Positions 53,560 through 62,944 of a stretch of 64,000 nt of DNA are shown here, one piece after another. The stretch is taken from NCBI GenBank assembly GCA_964476835.1, contig CAYZCE010000001.1:120387-184386 (forward strand), given 5' to 3'. The notes under the pieces were generated by a model. That model was not told where the DNA came from, searched no databases, and was given only the letters and a program-made list of their open reading frames with translations. This DNA is from PALSA-926 sp964476835 (GTDB taxonomy: Bacteria > Pseudomonadota > Alphaproteobacteria > Micavibrionales > UBA2020). The first letter of the stretch is position 1. Each line of letters opens with the position of its first letter. Made by a program: the position numbers and the translations under genes.

Positions 53560-54795
53560 ATGGGCTTACTGGTACTGAAATTCGGCGGCACCTCGGTGGC
53601 GACCGTGCCGGCGATCGAGAACGTCGCGAACAAGATCGCGGGCGAGATCCAGAACGGCCACAAGGTCGCGGTCGTCGTCTCCGCGATGGCGGGCGTGACT
53701 AACCAGCTCGTCTCCTATTGCAGCGAAATCGACCATATGTTCGACGCGTCCGAATACGATGCGGTCGTCGCGTCGGGCGAACAAGTCACCTCCGGCCTTC
53801 TCGCGCTCGCGCTGAAAAAGCGCGGCATCCGCGCGCGCTCGTGGCAGGGATGGCAATTGCCGATCCTCACAAACGAGGTGCATGGCAAGGCACGCATACA
53901 ATCAATCGATGCCGGCAAACTGAAGGCGAGCCTGATGGGCGGCGACGTCGCGGTGATCGCAGGCTTTCAGGGCGTGACGGAACATGGCCGCGTCTCTACG
54001 CTCGGCCGCGGCGGGTCGGATACGTCTGCCGTCGCTATCGCGGCGGCACTGGGCGCTGACCGTTGCGACATCTACACCGACGTGCATGGCGTCTATACCG
54101 CCGACCCTAGAATCGTGAACCGCGCGCGCAAGATCGCGAAGATTTCGTATGAAGAAATGCTGGAGATGGCCTCGGTCGGCGCAAAAGTCTTGCAGACCCG
54201 CTCGGTCGAACTGGCGATGAAGGAAAAGGTGCCGGTGCAGGTGCTCTCGAGCTTCGAGGGCGCGCTCGGCTCCGACCTTCCGGGAACCATTGTCGTGGAT
54301 GAGGATGAAATCATGGAACAGGAAATTGTCAGCAGCGTGACGTCGAGCCGCGACGAGGCGAAAGTGACCTTGCGCAACCTGCCCGACGTGCCGGGCGTGG
54401 CCGCCAAGATCTTCGGCCCGCTGGCCGATGCCGCGATCAACGTCGACATGATCGTGCAGAACCTCTCCGCCGACCAGAAGCACACCGACCTGACCTTCAC
54501 CGTCACCCGCGCGGACCTGGCGCAGGCGCTCGACGTGCTCTCGCACCTCGGCGACATGAACGGCATGTCGATTGAATCGAGCGCTGACGTCGCCAAGATC
54601 TCCGTCATCGGCATCGGCATGCGCAGCCACGTGGGCGTTGCGCAGAAGATGTTCAAGACGCTGGCCGAGAAGGGCATCAACATCCAGGTCATCACCACCT
54701 CGGAAATCAAGGTGAGCGTGCTGGTCTCGGACGAATACACCGAACTCGCCTTGCGCTCGCTGCACACGGCCTACGGCCTCGATCACGGGGACTAA
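53560..54795 (+). CDS. lysC: Aspartate kinase
   Basis: A 411-residue aspartokinase with KFGGTSVA at the N-terminus, GRGGSDTSAVAIAA, and two ACT domains (about 270-345 and 350-411) that usually sense lysine and threonine. The start is ATG 53560 behind GGGAG; a TTG 12 bases upstream is in frame. ptsP follows after three bases. Confidence 0.97.
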   Translation: MGLLVLKFGGTSVATVPAIENVANKIAGEIQNGHKVAVVVSAMAGVTNQLVSYCSEIDHMFDASEYDAVVASGEQVTSGLLALALKKRGIRARSWQGWQLPILTNEVHGKARIQSIDAGKLKASLMGGDVAVIAGFQGVTEHGRVSTLGRGGSDTSAVAIAAALGADRCDIYTDVHGVYTADPRIVNRARKIAKISYEEMLEMASVGAKVLQTRSVELAMKEKVPVQVLSSFEGALGSDLPGTIVVDEDEIMEQEIVSSVTSSRDEAKVTLRNLPDVPGVAAKIFGPLADAAINVDMIVQNLSADQKHTDLTFTVTRADLAQALDVLSHLGDMNGMSIESSADVAKISVIGIGMRSHVGVAQKMFKTLAEKGINIQVITTSEIKVSVLVSDEYTELALRSLHTAYGLDHGD

Positions 54796-54798
54796 GCG

Positions 54799-57066
54799 TT
54801 GACGCAAAGGGGGAACAGCACGAAACGGCATGAGGCGGCGGGGATATCGCCGCACGGCCTGCTGATTTTCCTGCGTGACCTGATCGCGGGCGAAGGCACG
54901 CCGCGCCAGAAGCTCGAGGCCGTCGCCACGCGCGTGGCTGAAGCGCTGGGCGCCGATGCCTGCGCCTGCTTCGTCACCCGCCCGGGCGACTTCCTCGAAC
55001 TGTTTGCCTCTTCCGGCCTCGGCCACATGCCCGCGCGCACGCGCGTGGCGGTGGGCGAGGGCGCGGCAGGCGATGTGGCCTCCGGCGCCGTGCCGATCGT
55101 CTCTTCCAGCGGCGTCACTGTCGTCGGCAAGCCTTTCGCCGCGTTCTGCGGCGTGCCGATCCTGCGCGGCGGCGCGGTGCGCGGCGTGCTGACGGTGCAG
55201 AACCTCGAGCAACGCGCCTACGACAGCGGCACGGTCGAAACCTTGCAAGCCGTGGCCTTGCTGCTGGCCGAGCTGATCTCGGCGGGCGGCATCGTCAAGG
55301 TGCAGGAAATCAGCCCCGTCATCAGCGCCGGCGGCCGCCCGACGCGCATCGAGGGCGAGAGCTTCGGCCGCGGCCTCGCTTCGGGCCGCGCCGTGCTGCA
55401 CGCGCCGCGCCTGAGCCTGCAAGCCATCGTCGCCGACGATCCCGAGGCCGAGAAAAAACGTCTGCAGCAGGCAGCGGCGGGCATGAACGCCGCCATCGGT
55501 CGCCTGCTTGCGGAAGACGCGGTCAAGACGGAAACCGAGGCGCGCGAGATCATGGAGACCTACAGCCTCTTCGCGCGCGACCGCGGCTGGCTGGCGCGCA
55601 TCGAGGCCGCGATCGACCGCGGCCTGACGGCGGAAGCGGCGGTGCAGTGCGTGCTCGACGACACCCGCGCGCGCATGATGCAGATCGGCGACGCCTATAT
55701 CCGCGAGCGCCTGCAGGACATCGAGGATGTCAGCAACCGCTTGCTGTCGCACCTCACCAGAAAATCCGCGCCCCTGGACTTGCCGGACGAGATCGTGCTG
55801 GTCGCGCGTTCCATCGGCCCCGCCGCGCTGCTGGAATACGGCGCCGGGCGCGTCAAGGCGCTGGTGCTCGAGAAGAGCAGCCTGTCCAGCCATTCGGCCA
55901 TCGTCGCGCGCGCGCTCGACATTCCCGTCGTCGGCCAGTGCGGCGACGTGCTCAACTACGCCGCCGACGGCGACCCGGTCATCGTCGACGGCGACAAGGG
56001 CCTTGTCTACCTGCGCCCCTCGCAATACGTCGTCGACCTCTATGCCAAGAGCATGGATGCCCGCGCGCGCCGCACCAGCCTTTATCGCCGCGTCGTCGCC
56101 GCGCGCCGCTCGGTCACGCGCGACGGCGTGTCTGTCGCCGTCCACGTCAACGCAGGCCTGCCTGCCGACGCGGCGGCGCTGCCGCAGCTGGGCGCGGACG
56201 GCATCGGCCTGTTCCGCACCGAACTGTCGTTCATGGGCCTGCGCAAATACCCGCTGGTGACCAAGCAGGCAGAACTCTATGCACAAGTGCTTGACGCCGC
56301 CGCCGGCAAGCCGGTCGTGTTCCGCACGCTCGACATCGGCGGCGACAAGCCGCTTCCGTATTTCGACGCCCCGGAGGAAGAAAATCCGGCGCTCGGTTGG
56401 CGCGCGATGCGCATCGGGATGGACCGCCCGGCCGTGCTGCGCACGCAGTTCCGCGCGCTCATCATGGCGGCACAGGGCCGCGATCTCAACATCATGCTGC
56501 CCTTGGTGACCGAGGTCGCCGAGTTCGACCGCGCCCGCGCGCTGCTGGAGATGGAGAAGGCGCGCGCGCTCAAGGCGGGGCTGGCGCTGCCCAAGAACAT
56601 CGCCCTCGGCGTGATGATCGAGGTGCCGAGCCTCATCTGGCAGCTCGACACGCTGCTGCCTAGCGTCGATTTCGTCTCGGTCGGCAGCAACGACCTGATG
56701 CAGTACCTTTTCGCCGCCGACCGCGGCAACGACCTGACCCGCGACCGCTACGACCCCCTGTCGCCCGCGATGCTCAAAGTGCTCAAAACCATTGCCGACC
56801 AGTGCCGTTCGGCCAAGGTCCCGGCCTCGGTCTGCGGGGAGATGGCGGGCAACCCAATCGAGGCCATGGTCCTGATCGCCTTGGGATACAAGGCTTTGTC
56901 CGCCCCGCCGGCCTCGGTTGAGGCGATAAAAATGATGATCCCGACACTTGATACCGGCCGGCTTCTGGCCTATCTTGAGCAGCTTATGAAATCGCGCGAA
57001 CATAGCGTGCGCGAACAGCTTTTATCCTTCGCCCGCGACCACCAGGTAAACATTCAAACCGCATAA
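54799..57066 (+). CDS. ptsP: PEP-protein phosphotransferase PtsP (EI-Ntr), TTG start
   Basis: A 755-residue protein: GAF domain (about 20-165), EI N-terminal domain with the phosphorylated His in SSLSSHSAIVARALDIP, and the PEP-binding TIM barrel (GIGLFRTELSFM, SVGSNDLMQYLFAADRGN, SVCGEMAGNP). It starts the nitrogen-PTS phosphorelay to NPr and EIIA-Ntr. The only start consistent with the GAF domain is TTG at 54799, with GGGG eight bases upstream. Probably co-transcribed with lysC, as in many alphaproteobacteria. Confidence 0.95.
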   Translation: MTQRGNSTKRHEAAGISPHGLLIFLRDLIAGEGTPRQKLEAVATRVAEALGADACACFVTRPGDFLELFASSGLGHMPARTRVAVGEGAAGDVASGAVPIVSSSGVTVVGKPFAAFCGVPILRGGAVRGVLTVQNLEQRAYDSGTVETLQAVALLLAELISAGGIVKVQEISPVISAGGRPTRIEGESFGRGLASGRAVLHAPRLSLQAIVADDPEAEKKRLQQAAAGMNAAIGRLLAEDAVKTETEAREIMETYSLFARDRGWLARIEAAIDRGLTAEAAVQCVLDDTRARMMQIGDAYIRERLQDIEDVSNRLLSHLTRKSAPLDLPDEIVLVARSIGPAALLEYGAGRVKALVLEKSSLSSHSAIVARALDIPVVGQCGDVLNYAADGDPVIVDGDKGLVYLRPSQYVVDLYAKSMDARARRTSLYRRVVAARRSVTRDGVSVAVHVNAGLPADAAALPQLGADGIGLFRTELSFMGLRKYPLVTKQAELYAQVLDAAAGKPVVFRTLDIGGDKPLPYFDAPEEENPALGWRAMRIGMDRPAVLRTQFRALIMAAQGRDLNIMLPLVTEVAEFDRARALLEMEKARALKAGLALPKNIALGVMIEVPSLIWQLDTLLPSVDFVSVGSNDLMQYLFAADRGNDLTRDRYDPLSPAMLKVLKTIADQCRSAKVPASVCGEMAGNPIEAMVLIALGYKALSAPPASVEAIKMMIPTLDTGRLLAYLEQLMKSREHSVREQLLSFARDHQVNIQTA

Positions 57067-57075
57067 GAGACATCC

Positions 57076-58248
57076 ATGACGAAAATGACCGAAGGCAAGA
57101 AACACAAGGAAAAGACTCCCACCGAAGACTCCGTGCCGCATGACGACACGGTCGGTGAAGCCCTGCGCGCCGCCCGCGCCGCCAAGGGCAAGACGATCGA
57201 GGACGTCGCCGCCGCGCTGCGCATCCGTCACACGCAATTGCGCGCGATCGAGGAAAACAACATCGGCGCGCTGCCCGGCATCACCTACGCGGTCGGCTTC
57301 GTGCGTTCCTACGCCAACTATCTCGGCCTCAACGGCGCTGAGATGGTCAACCGCTTCAAGACGCAGCACGGCTTCAGCCCCGCGCAATCCAAGCTCGACT
57401 TCCCCGAGCCTGTCGCGGAAAGCCGCATGCCCGATCCGCTGATCATCGGCGTCGGCGCGTTCCTCGCCATCCTCGTGCTCGCGATCTGGACGTTCTATGC
57501 CAGCATGGAGAGCGCCGACGTGCACCAGGCCGAGCAGATCCAGCCCGCGCCGGTCGAAGCTGCAGCGCCCGCGCCGCAGCCCGCTGCCGCGTCTGTTGCC
57601 GATGCAACGGCCGCGACGGCGCCTGTCGCTGCCACCGCCTCCACGGATGCCACGGCAGCGGCTGCACCTGCGACCGCCCCGGCGCCTGACGCAACGGCAA
57701 CCGCCGGCGCGCCTGCGCCTGTCGCTGCAACCACCGCTGCAACCACGACGCCCGTGACCGTGCATGCAGCGGCGCCTGCGGCTGTTCCGGCACCGGATGC
57801 AACGGCGGCTGCCGCACCTGCGGTTGCCCCGGCCGCGGCGCCTGCGCCTGAAGCTGTGCCGCAGCAAACCGCTGACGCTGCCGCCGCTCCTGCCGCCGCC
57901 GAACCGGCCAAGGAAGAAAAGAAGGCCGAGGCCAAGAAGAAGGACAAGGACGGCGTCATCGAAGTCAAGCGCGGCAAGAGCCGCATCACCCTGCGCGCCA
58001 ACCAGTCCAGCTGGATCGAAGTCAGCAACAACGACGGCGACGTGGTCTTCAAGAAGGTGCTGCATCCGGGCGAGAGCTACATGGTGCCCGACCAGCCCGG
58101 CATGTCCCTCGTGACGTCGAACGCCGGCGGCCTCGACATCACCGTCGACGGCGCGAAGGTCCAATCCATCGGCACCCAAGGCGAGATCGTGCGCGGCGTG
58201 TCGCTGGAAGCGGCGTCGCTCAAGAAGAAGAGGACGAAGGCCTACTAA
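57076..58248 (+). CDS. rodZ: RodZ-like cell-shape protein
   Basis: A 390-residue bitopic protein. Residues 28-95 are a helix-turn-helix domain (GEALRAARAAKGKTIEDVA) that contacts MreB; a membrane helix lies at about 122-140; residues 150-285 are a low-complexity Ala/Pro periplasmic linker; the C-terminal domain (about 295-380) is DUF4115-like. The linker is unusually long and repetitive. ispG starts five bases later, an arrangement seen in many proteobacteria. Confidence 0.9.
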   Translation: MTKMTEGKKHKEKTPTEDSVPHDDTVGEALRAARAAKGKTIEDVAAALRIRHTQLRAIEENNIGALPGITYAVGFVRSYANYLGLNGAEMVNRFKTQHGFSPAQSKLDFPEPVAESRMPDPLIIGVGAFLAILVLAIWTFYASMESADVHQAEQIQPAPVEAAAPAPQPAAASVADATAATAPVAATASTDATAAAAPATAPAPDATATAGAPAPVAATTAATTTPVTVHAAAPAAVPAPDATAAAAPAVAPAAAPAPEAVPQQTADAAAAPAAAEPAKEEKKAEAKKKDKDGVIEVKRGKSRITLRANQSSWIEVSNNDGDVVFKKVLHPGESYMVPDQPGMSLVTSNAGGLDITVDGAKVQSIGTQGEIVRGVSLEAASLKKKRTKAY

Positions 58249-58253
58249 ATCCA

Positions 58254-59375
58254 ATGTCCTACTCCCCGCGCCCTTATCGCCAGATCCAGCGCCGCAAGTC
58301 GCGGCAGGTTATGGTCGGCAACGTGCCCGTCGGCGGCGACGCCCCGATCACGGTGCAGTCGATGACCAACACGCTGACGTCTGACGTCGCGGCGACGGTC
58401 GCGCAGATCAAGGCGCTGGAAGCGGCGGGCGCGGACATCGTGCGCGTGTCGTGCCCGGACGAGGCCTCGACCGCCGCGTTCAAGGAAATCGTCCGCCAAG
58501 TCCGCGTGCCGCTGGTGGCTGACATCCACTTCCATTACCGCCGCGGCATTGAGGCGGCGCTAGCGGGGGCGGCCTGCTTGCGCATCAACCCCGGCAACAT
58601 CGGCTCAGCCGAGCGTGTGCGCGAAGTGGTCAAGGCCGCGCGCGACAACAACTGCTCGATCCGCATCGGCGTCAACGCCGGCTCGCTGGAGAAAGACCTG
58701 CTCGAGCAATACGGCGAGCCGTGCCCCGAGGCGATGGTCGAAAGCGCGCTGCGCCATATCCGCATTCTCGAAGACCATGACTTCTTCAATTTCAAGATCA
58801 GTTGCAAGGCCTCCGACGTCTTCTTGGCCGTCGCCGCTTATCAGCAACTGGCAGAGGTCTGCGATTATCCCCTGCACCTCGGCGTGACCGAGGCGGGCGG
58901 GCTTCGCACGGGCACTGTCAAATCATCCATCGGCATCGGTAGCCTCTTGTGGGCGGGCATCGGCGACACCATCCGCGTCTCGCTCTCGGCCGACCCAGTC
59001 GAAGAGGTGAAGGTCGGCTTCGATATTCTCAAATCCCTCGGCCTGCGCCACCGCGGCGTCAACGTCATCGCGTGCCCATCTTGCGCGCGCCAGCAGTTCG
59101 ACGTCATTGAGACGGTGCGCGTGCTGGAAGAACGCCTCGCGCATGTCTCCACGCCCATGACCGTCTCGGTGATCGGCTGCGTGGTCAACGGCCCTGGCGA
59201 GGCGTTGATGACCGACATCGGCCTCACCGGCGGCGGGCGCGGCACGCACCAGATTTACATCGGCGGCCAGCCGCACCACCGCCTGCAGAACGAAGACATC
59301 GTCGCGCACCTCGTCAAGATGGTCGAGGACAAGGCCGCCGAGATCGAGAAATCCAAGCCGCACGCGGCGACGTAG
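58254..59375 (+). CDS. ispG: 4-hydroxy-3-methylbut-2-en-1-yl diphosphate synthase
   Basis: A 373-residue [4Fe-4S] enzyme of the MEP isoprenoid route. QSMTNTLTSDV and ADIHFHYR belong to the TIM barrel; CPSCARQQFD and GCVVNGPGEA supply the cluster cysteines. Length fits the two-domain bacterial type. Confidence 0.97.
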   Translation: MSYSPRPYRQIQRRKSRQVMVGNVPVGGDAPITVQSMTNTLTSDVAATVAQIKALEAAGADIVRVSCPDEASTAAFKEIVRQVRVPLVADIHFHYRRGIEAALAGAACLRINPGNIGSAERVREVVKAARDNNCSIRIGVNAGSLEKDLLEQYGEPCPEAMVESALRHIRILEDHDFFNFKISCKASDVFLAVAAYQQLAEVCDYPLHLGVTEAGGLRTGTVKSSIGIGSLLWAGIGDTIRVSLSADPVEEVKVGFDILKSLGLRHRGVNVIACPSCARQQFDVIETVRVLEERLAHVSTPMTVSVIGCVVNGPGEALMTDIGLTGGGRGTHQIYIGGQPHHRLQNEDIVAHLVKMVEDKAAEIEKSKPHAAT

Positions 59376-59381
59376 CCCCTC

Positions 59382-60446
59382 ATGTCGCTCGACCGCAAAC
59401 TGGGCCAGGTGCTGGCCCGCTTCAACGAGATCGAAGCGCTGATGGGCGCGGGCAACCTGCCGTCCGACGAATTCACCAGGCTGTCGAAGGAATACGCCGA
59501 GCTGACGCCGCTCGCCGCGCTGATCCGCGACTACAGCCGCGCACAGCAGGAACTGAAGGACCTCGATGCCCTGATGTCCGACCGGGACATGCGCGAGATG
59601 GCCGAGGCGGATTTCTACGCCCTCAAGGACAAGCTGCCGCAGATGGAGAAAGACATCCACCTCGCGCTGCTGCCCAAGGACGCGGCAGACGCCAAGAACG
59701 CCATCCTCGAAATCCGCGCCGGCACTGGCGGGGACGAGGCGGCGCTGTTCGCGGCCGACCTCTACGGCATGTATAAGGCTTATGCCGCCGCGCGCGGCTG
59801 GCGGTTCGAGGTGATGGAGCTGTCCGAAAGCGACCTCGGCGGCATCAAGCAGGCGGTGGTCGAGGTGACGGGCGACCATGTCTTCTCGCGCCTCAAGTTT
59901 GAATCCGGCGTGCACCGCGTGCAGCGCGTGCCGGCGACGGAAGCCAGCGGGCGCATCCATACCTCGGCGGCGACCGTCGCTGTATTGCCCGAGGCCGAGG
60001 AAGTTGATCTGGACATCCGCGACGAGGACTTACGCATCGACGTCTTCCGCGCGGGCGGGGCGGGCGGCCAGCACGTCAACAAAACCGAGAGCGCGGTGCG
60101 CATCACCCACATCCCCACCGGCACCGTCGTCGTGCAGCAGGATGAAAAGTCGCAGCACAAGAACAAGGCGCGCGCGCTCAAGATCCTGCGCTCGCGCATT
60201 TACGAAAACGAGCGGCAGAAATTGGCCTCCGAGCGCGCCTCGGCGCGCAAGGATCTCGTCGGCTCGGGCGACCGGTCGGAACGTATCCGCACCTATAACT
60301 TCCCGCAGGGCCGCGTGACCGACCACCGCATCAACCTGACCGTCTATAACCTCGACCGCGTCATCACGGGCGAGAAGCTCGACGACATCATCTCCCCCCT
60401 GATCGCCGAGGATCAGGCCGCCAAGCTGGCCGAGGTGTCGTGGTGA
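59382..60446 (+). CDS. prfA: Peptide chain release factor 1
   Basis: A 354-residue factor reading UAA/UAG. The GGQ motif lies in RAGGAGGQHVNKTESAV; the PAT-type tripeptide of RF1 is in RVPATEASGR rather than the SPF of RF2. Its stop overlaps the prmC start, whose product methylates the GGQ glutamine. Confidence 0.98.
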   Translation: MSLDRKLGQVLARFNEIEALMGAGNLPSDEFTRLSKEYAELTPLAALIRDYSRAQQELKDLDALMSDRDMREMAEADFYALKDKLPQMEKDIHLALLPKDAADAKNAILEIRAGTGGDEAALFAADLYGMYKAYAAARGWRFEVMELSESDLGGIKQAVVEVTGDHVFSRLKFESGVHRVQRVPATEASGRIHTSAATVAVLPEAEEVDLDIRDEDLRIDVFRAGGAGGQHVNKTESAVRITHIPTGTVVVQQDEKSQHKNKARALKILRSRIYENERQKLASERASARKDLVGSGDRSERIRTYNFPQGRVTDHRINLTVYNLDRVITGEKLDDIISPLIAEDQAAKLAEVSW

Positions 60447-61309
60447 GCGGCGAGACCCTTTTCACCGCGATGGCCGACATGCGGCTGCGTTTCAAGGATG
60501 CCGGTCTCGAAACCCCCGACCTCGATGCGCGTTTGCTGGTGCAGGCTGCTCTTGGCGTGACGCATGAGCAGATTTTGCTGGATACCAAGCGGATAGTCAG
60601 CGCTCCTGAAAGTGAAAGATTAAAAACATTCACCGCCCGCCGCCTGCGCCACGAACCGGTCTCGCGCATCCTCGAACACCGCGCGTTCTGGAGGTCTGAC
60701 TTTAAGATATCGCGTGAAACGCTTGATCCAAGGCCGGATTCCGAGACACTCATCGAAGCCGTCCTCGCCTATGTGGCCGAGACGCCGCCGAAGGCCGTTC
60801 TCGACCTCGGCACCGGCACCGGATGCCTGCTGCTCTCGCTGTTGCAGGAGCTGCCGGGGGTGGAGGGGCTGGGCATAGACATCAGCGCGGATGCCGTGGC
60901 GACCGCGGAAGAGAACGCCCGCGCCCTCGGCCTTGCCGGCCGCGCGGCTTTCAAGGCGACCGATTGGGCGCAGCTGGAAGCGGACCGCCGCTTCGACATC
61001 GTCATCAGCAACCCACCCTATATCGCCGACGCCGAGATCGAGACGCTGGCGCCCGAGGTGCGCGACTACGACCCGCGCCGGGCCCTCTCGGGCGGGGCGG
61101 ACGGGCTGGACTGCTATCGCGACCTCGCGCGCCTGCTGCCAGGCTTCATGACGCCGGAAGGGGCTGTTTTCCTTGAAATCGGCGCCGGACAGGCCAAGGA
61201 TGTCAAAGACATACTTGCGGGCGCGGGTTTCCATGTGTTACAAGTGATCTCAGATATCGCCGGGCATGACAGATGCATCGTTGCACACCGGGGCGAGTTG
61301 AATTTTTAA
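60443..61309 (+). CDS. prmC: Release factor glutamine methyltransferase
   Basis: A 288-residue SAM-dependent enzyme with DLGTGTGCLLLSLL and the catalytic SNPPYI. Starts at GTG 60443 overlapping prfA (GTGA); a GTG codon three bases earlier is the alternative. It modifies the GGQ loop of the release factor encoded just upstream. Confidence 0.96.
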   Translation: MSGETLFTAMADMRLRFKDAGLETPDLDARLLVQAALGVTHEQILLDTKRIVSAPESERLKTFTARRLRHEPVSRILEHRAFWRSDFKISRETLDPRPDSETLIEAVLAYVAETPPKAVLDLGTGTGCLLLSLLQELPGVEGLGIDISADAVATAEENARALGLAGRAAFKATDWAQLEADRRFDIVISNPPYIADAEIETLAPEVRDYDPRRALSGGADGLDCYRDLARLLPGFMTPEGAVFLEIGAGQAKDVKDILAGAGFHVLQVISDIAGHDRCIVAHRGELNF

Positions 61310-61322
61310 TGAAAAGAGCAAC

Positions 61323-61922
61323 ATGAGACACAATCAGAATGCAAGACGTTCCCAGCGCGGCGGTCGCGGGAATGGTGGCGGCAATTTCAACGGCGGCGGT
61401 GGCGGCAATCATCATCACCGTCACGACGGCGGCGGCGGCCAGCGCCGCGTCAACCCGCGCATCCAGACGTTCGACAGCAACGGCCCCGAAGTCCGCATCC
61501 GCGGCACGGCTTACCAGATCAACGAAAAATACGTCGCCCTCGCGCGCGATGCGGCGGCGGCGGGCGACCGCGTCCTGGCCGAAAGCTACCTGCAGCACGC
61601 CGAGCACTACCAGCGCTTCATCAACGAGGCGACCGAGGAATTCAACCAGTTCCAGCAACAGCAGCAGGCGCAGAATCCTTCGCACCAGCCGCAGCCCCAG
61701 ATCGACGGCAACACGCCGCAGCCCGCGCCTGCCGCCGACGGCGAGTCGATGAACGACCTCGACCAGAGCTTCCTGCGCGGCCCGCGCCACGGCGGCCAGC
61801 GTCCGCAACAGAACGACGCGGGCGAACAGCCTGCCGTCGCCGCGATCGACCCTGCCCAGCAGGAGCAGCCGCGCCCGCAACAACGCCAGCCGCGCCGCAA
61901 CAGCGAAGCGGAAACGGCCTGA
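61323..61922 (+). CDS. DUF4167 protein, RNA-binding-like low-complexity
   Basis: A 199-residue protein with an Arg/Gly/Asn/His-rich N-terminus (RRSQRGGRGNGGGNFNGGGG), a helical DUF4167 core (VRIRGTAYQINEKYVALARDAAAAGDRVLAESYLQHAEHY, read in pieces) at about 55-100, and a Gln/Pro/Arg-rich tail. The family is largely alphaproteobacterial and sits beside prmC; function is unknown, RNA binding is a guess from the RGG-like start. A terminator follows. Confidence 0.85.
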   Translation: MRHNQNARRSQRGGRGNGGGNFNGGGGGNHHHRHDGGGGQRRVNPRIQTFDSNGPEVRIRGTAYQINEKYVALARDAAAAGDRVLAESYLQHAEHYQRFINEATEEFNQFQQQQQAQNPSHQPQPQIDGNTPQPAPAADGESMNDLDQSFLRGPRHGGQRPQQNDAGEQPAVAAIDPAQQEQPRPQQRQPRRNSEAETA

Positions 61923-61946
61923 GGATTGCGTTCGATTGATTCTTTA

Positions 61947-61977
61947 AAATAGCCCCGTTCGCGGGGCTATTTTTTTA
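61947..61977 (+). terminator. Intrinsic terminator with UUCG loop
   Basis: AATAGCCCCG and CGGGGCTATT form a ten-base stem closed by TTCG, an extra-stable tetraloop, followed by T residues. It closes the lysC-to-DUF4167 run. Confidence 0.93.
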
Positions 61978-62006
61978 TTCTAAAACATGCGTTTAACACG
62001 CAGTTA

Positions 62007-62035
62007 TTGACATAATACTTAATTTGTGATCTAAT
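62007..62035 (+). promoter_or_regulatory. Sigma70 promoter of the 132-residue protein gene
   Basis: Consensus TTGACA (62007-62012) and TCTAAT (62030-62035) with a 17-base spacer. The AT-rich leader runs about 40 bases to the ATG at 62082, with AGAGGGAG as ribosome binding site. Confidence 0.65.
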
Positions 62036-62081
62036 GCCTTTATCGTTTGTTCATTTATTCAGCAAGTAGAGGGAGTCATTC

Positions 62082-62480
62082 ATGTCCGCTACTATTTTCA
62101 TTACCAACAGCTTTCAAGGCGTCTTTAACCGCATCGCGAACTCGAGCGCCCGCGCCGTCATGACGATCGACGACCGCGATAACGTGACCATCAGCAATCA
62201 AGTTGAAAGCGGCATGTTCGGCAACTATCACGAAACCGGCTCTTTCCACGGCAAAGTCGTGGGCCGCGACAATCAGAAAGTCACGATTGTTGCGGACTCC
62301 GGGAGCGAACGCAGATGTGTCGAAATTCACAAAAGCGGCAACGTGCGCTTTGCAAGGCTCTATCAGAGCGGCATGTTCGGCTCTTATTACGAAGATGAAC
62401 GTTCCGTTGAATGGGGCAAAATGGTGGATGGCAAAGAGATCAGCGTCTCGCGCCAAATCCAGTCGGCTTTCGGCATCTAA
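62082..62480 (+). CDS. Small beta-rich protein with SGMFG repeats, unknown
   Basis: A 132-residue protein predicted mostly beta. It has an internal repeat: ESGMFGNYHETGSF near residue 42 and QSGMFGSYYEDERS near residue 95. No signal peptide; a single Cys (RRCVEI). Strong promoter and ribosome binding site suggest high expression. No family recognised. Confidence 0.6.
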   Translation: MSATIFITNSFQGVFNRIANSSARAVMTIDDRDNVTISNQVESGMFGNYHETGSFHGKVVGRDNQKVTIVADSGSERRCVEIHKSGNVRFARLYQSGMFGSYYEDERSVEWGKMVDGKEISVSRQIQSAFGI

Positions 62481-62535
62481 GACTTGAATTATTCAATCCA
62501 CTCGGAACGATAAAACGGATTTCGCCGTTACGGCC

Positions 62536-62730
62536 TTGTCGCCGACGGGAGATACGCTGTGGACGGCGGTGGCCGATAACCTGATCTTCCTGCAGAATTC
62601 GAGCGGTTATTATAACGTCGAGAATTCGGTATCGCCCGCCGGCATCTATGTGACAGACAAGACGAGCGGCCAGCAATTCGCCGCAGGCACGACGAACTAC
62701 AGCATCAAGAGCATTCCCGCGATCAAGTAA
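62536..62730 (+). CDS. Short open frame or gene remnant, unknown
   Basis: A 64-codon frame with only a TTG start and no convincing ribosome binding site; the frame is open back to 62488. Its translation reads like part of an exported or structural protein (TGDTLWTAVADNLIFLQNSSG, SPAGIYVTDKTSGQQF). It ends just before a strong terminator, so it may be the 3' remnant of a larger gene or a small protein translated with the upstream gene. Confidence 0.3.
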   Translation: MSPTGDTLWTAVADNLIFLQNSSGYYNVENSVSPAGIYVTDKTSGQQFAAGTTNYSIKSIPAIK

Positions 62731-62750
62731 GATTTCTGGACGACTTGAAC

Positions 62751-62783
62751 AGCGCTCCGCGGCGACGCGGGGCGCTTTTTTTT
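62751..62783 (+). terminator. Intrinsic terminator
   Basis: AGCGCTCCGCG (62751-62761) and CGCGGGGCGCT (62766-62776) form an 11-base stem with one G-U pair and a GCGA loop, followed by eight T in all. Confidence 0.9.
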
Positions 62784-62801
62784 AACTCCCCCTCTTTCCC
62801 G

Positions 62802-62879
62802 TGTCATCCCGAGCGCAGTCGAGGGACCCTCGCACGCGCGGTAAACACCAAAGATCTCTCGGCTGCGCTCGGGATGACA
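62802..62879. repeat. REP-like imperfect palindrome
   Basis: TGTCATCCCGAGCGCAG (62802-62818) is matched exactly by its reverse complement at 62863-62879, and the pairing continues inwards for about eight more bases with two wobbles, around a 28-base loop. The arms resemble intergenic GTCATCCCGAGCGC palindromes that are dispersed in many bacterial genomes. Nothing else is visible between 62784 and 62944. Confidence 0.8.
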
Positions 62880-62944
62880 AGGATAAAAAAATCGCGTGAA
62901 TTCGCGTCCATCCGCGGTTTCTTTTTCTTTGAGGGGCTCGACCC

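Noticed and set aside
53902..57003. A 1033-codon minus-strand frame opposite lysC and ptsP
   Set aside because: Antisense shadow of two well conserved genes; Arg/His/Ala/Asp-rich translation with no domain.
57530..57910. Ala/Pro repeat in rodZ as a tandem-repeat element
   Set aside because: It is a coding low-complexity linker with varied codons, not a DNA-level tandem repeat.
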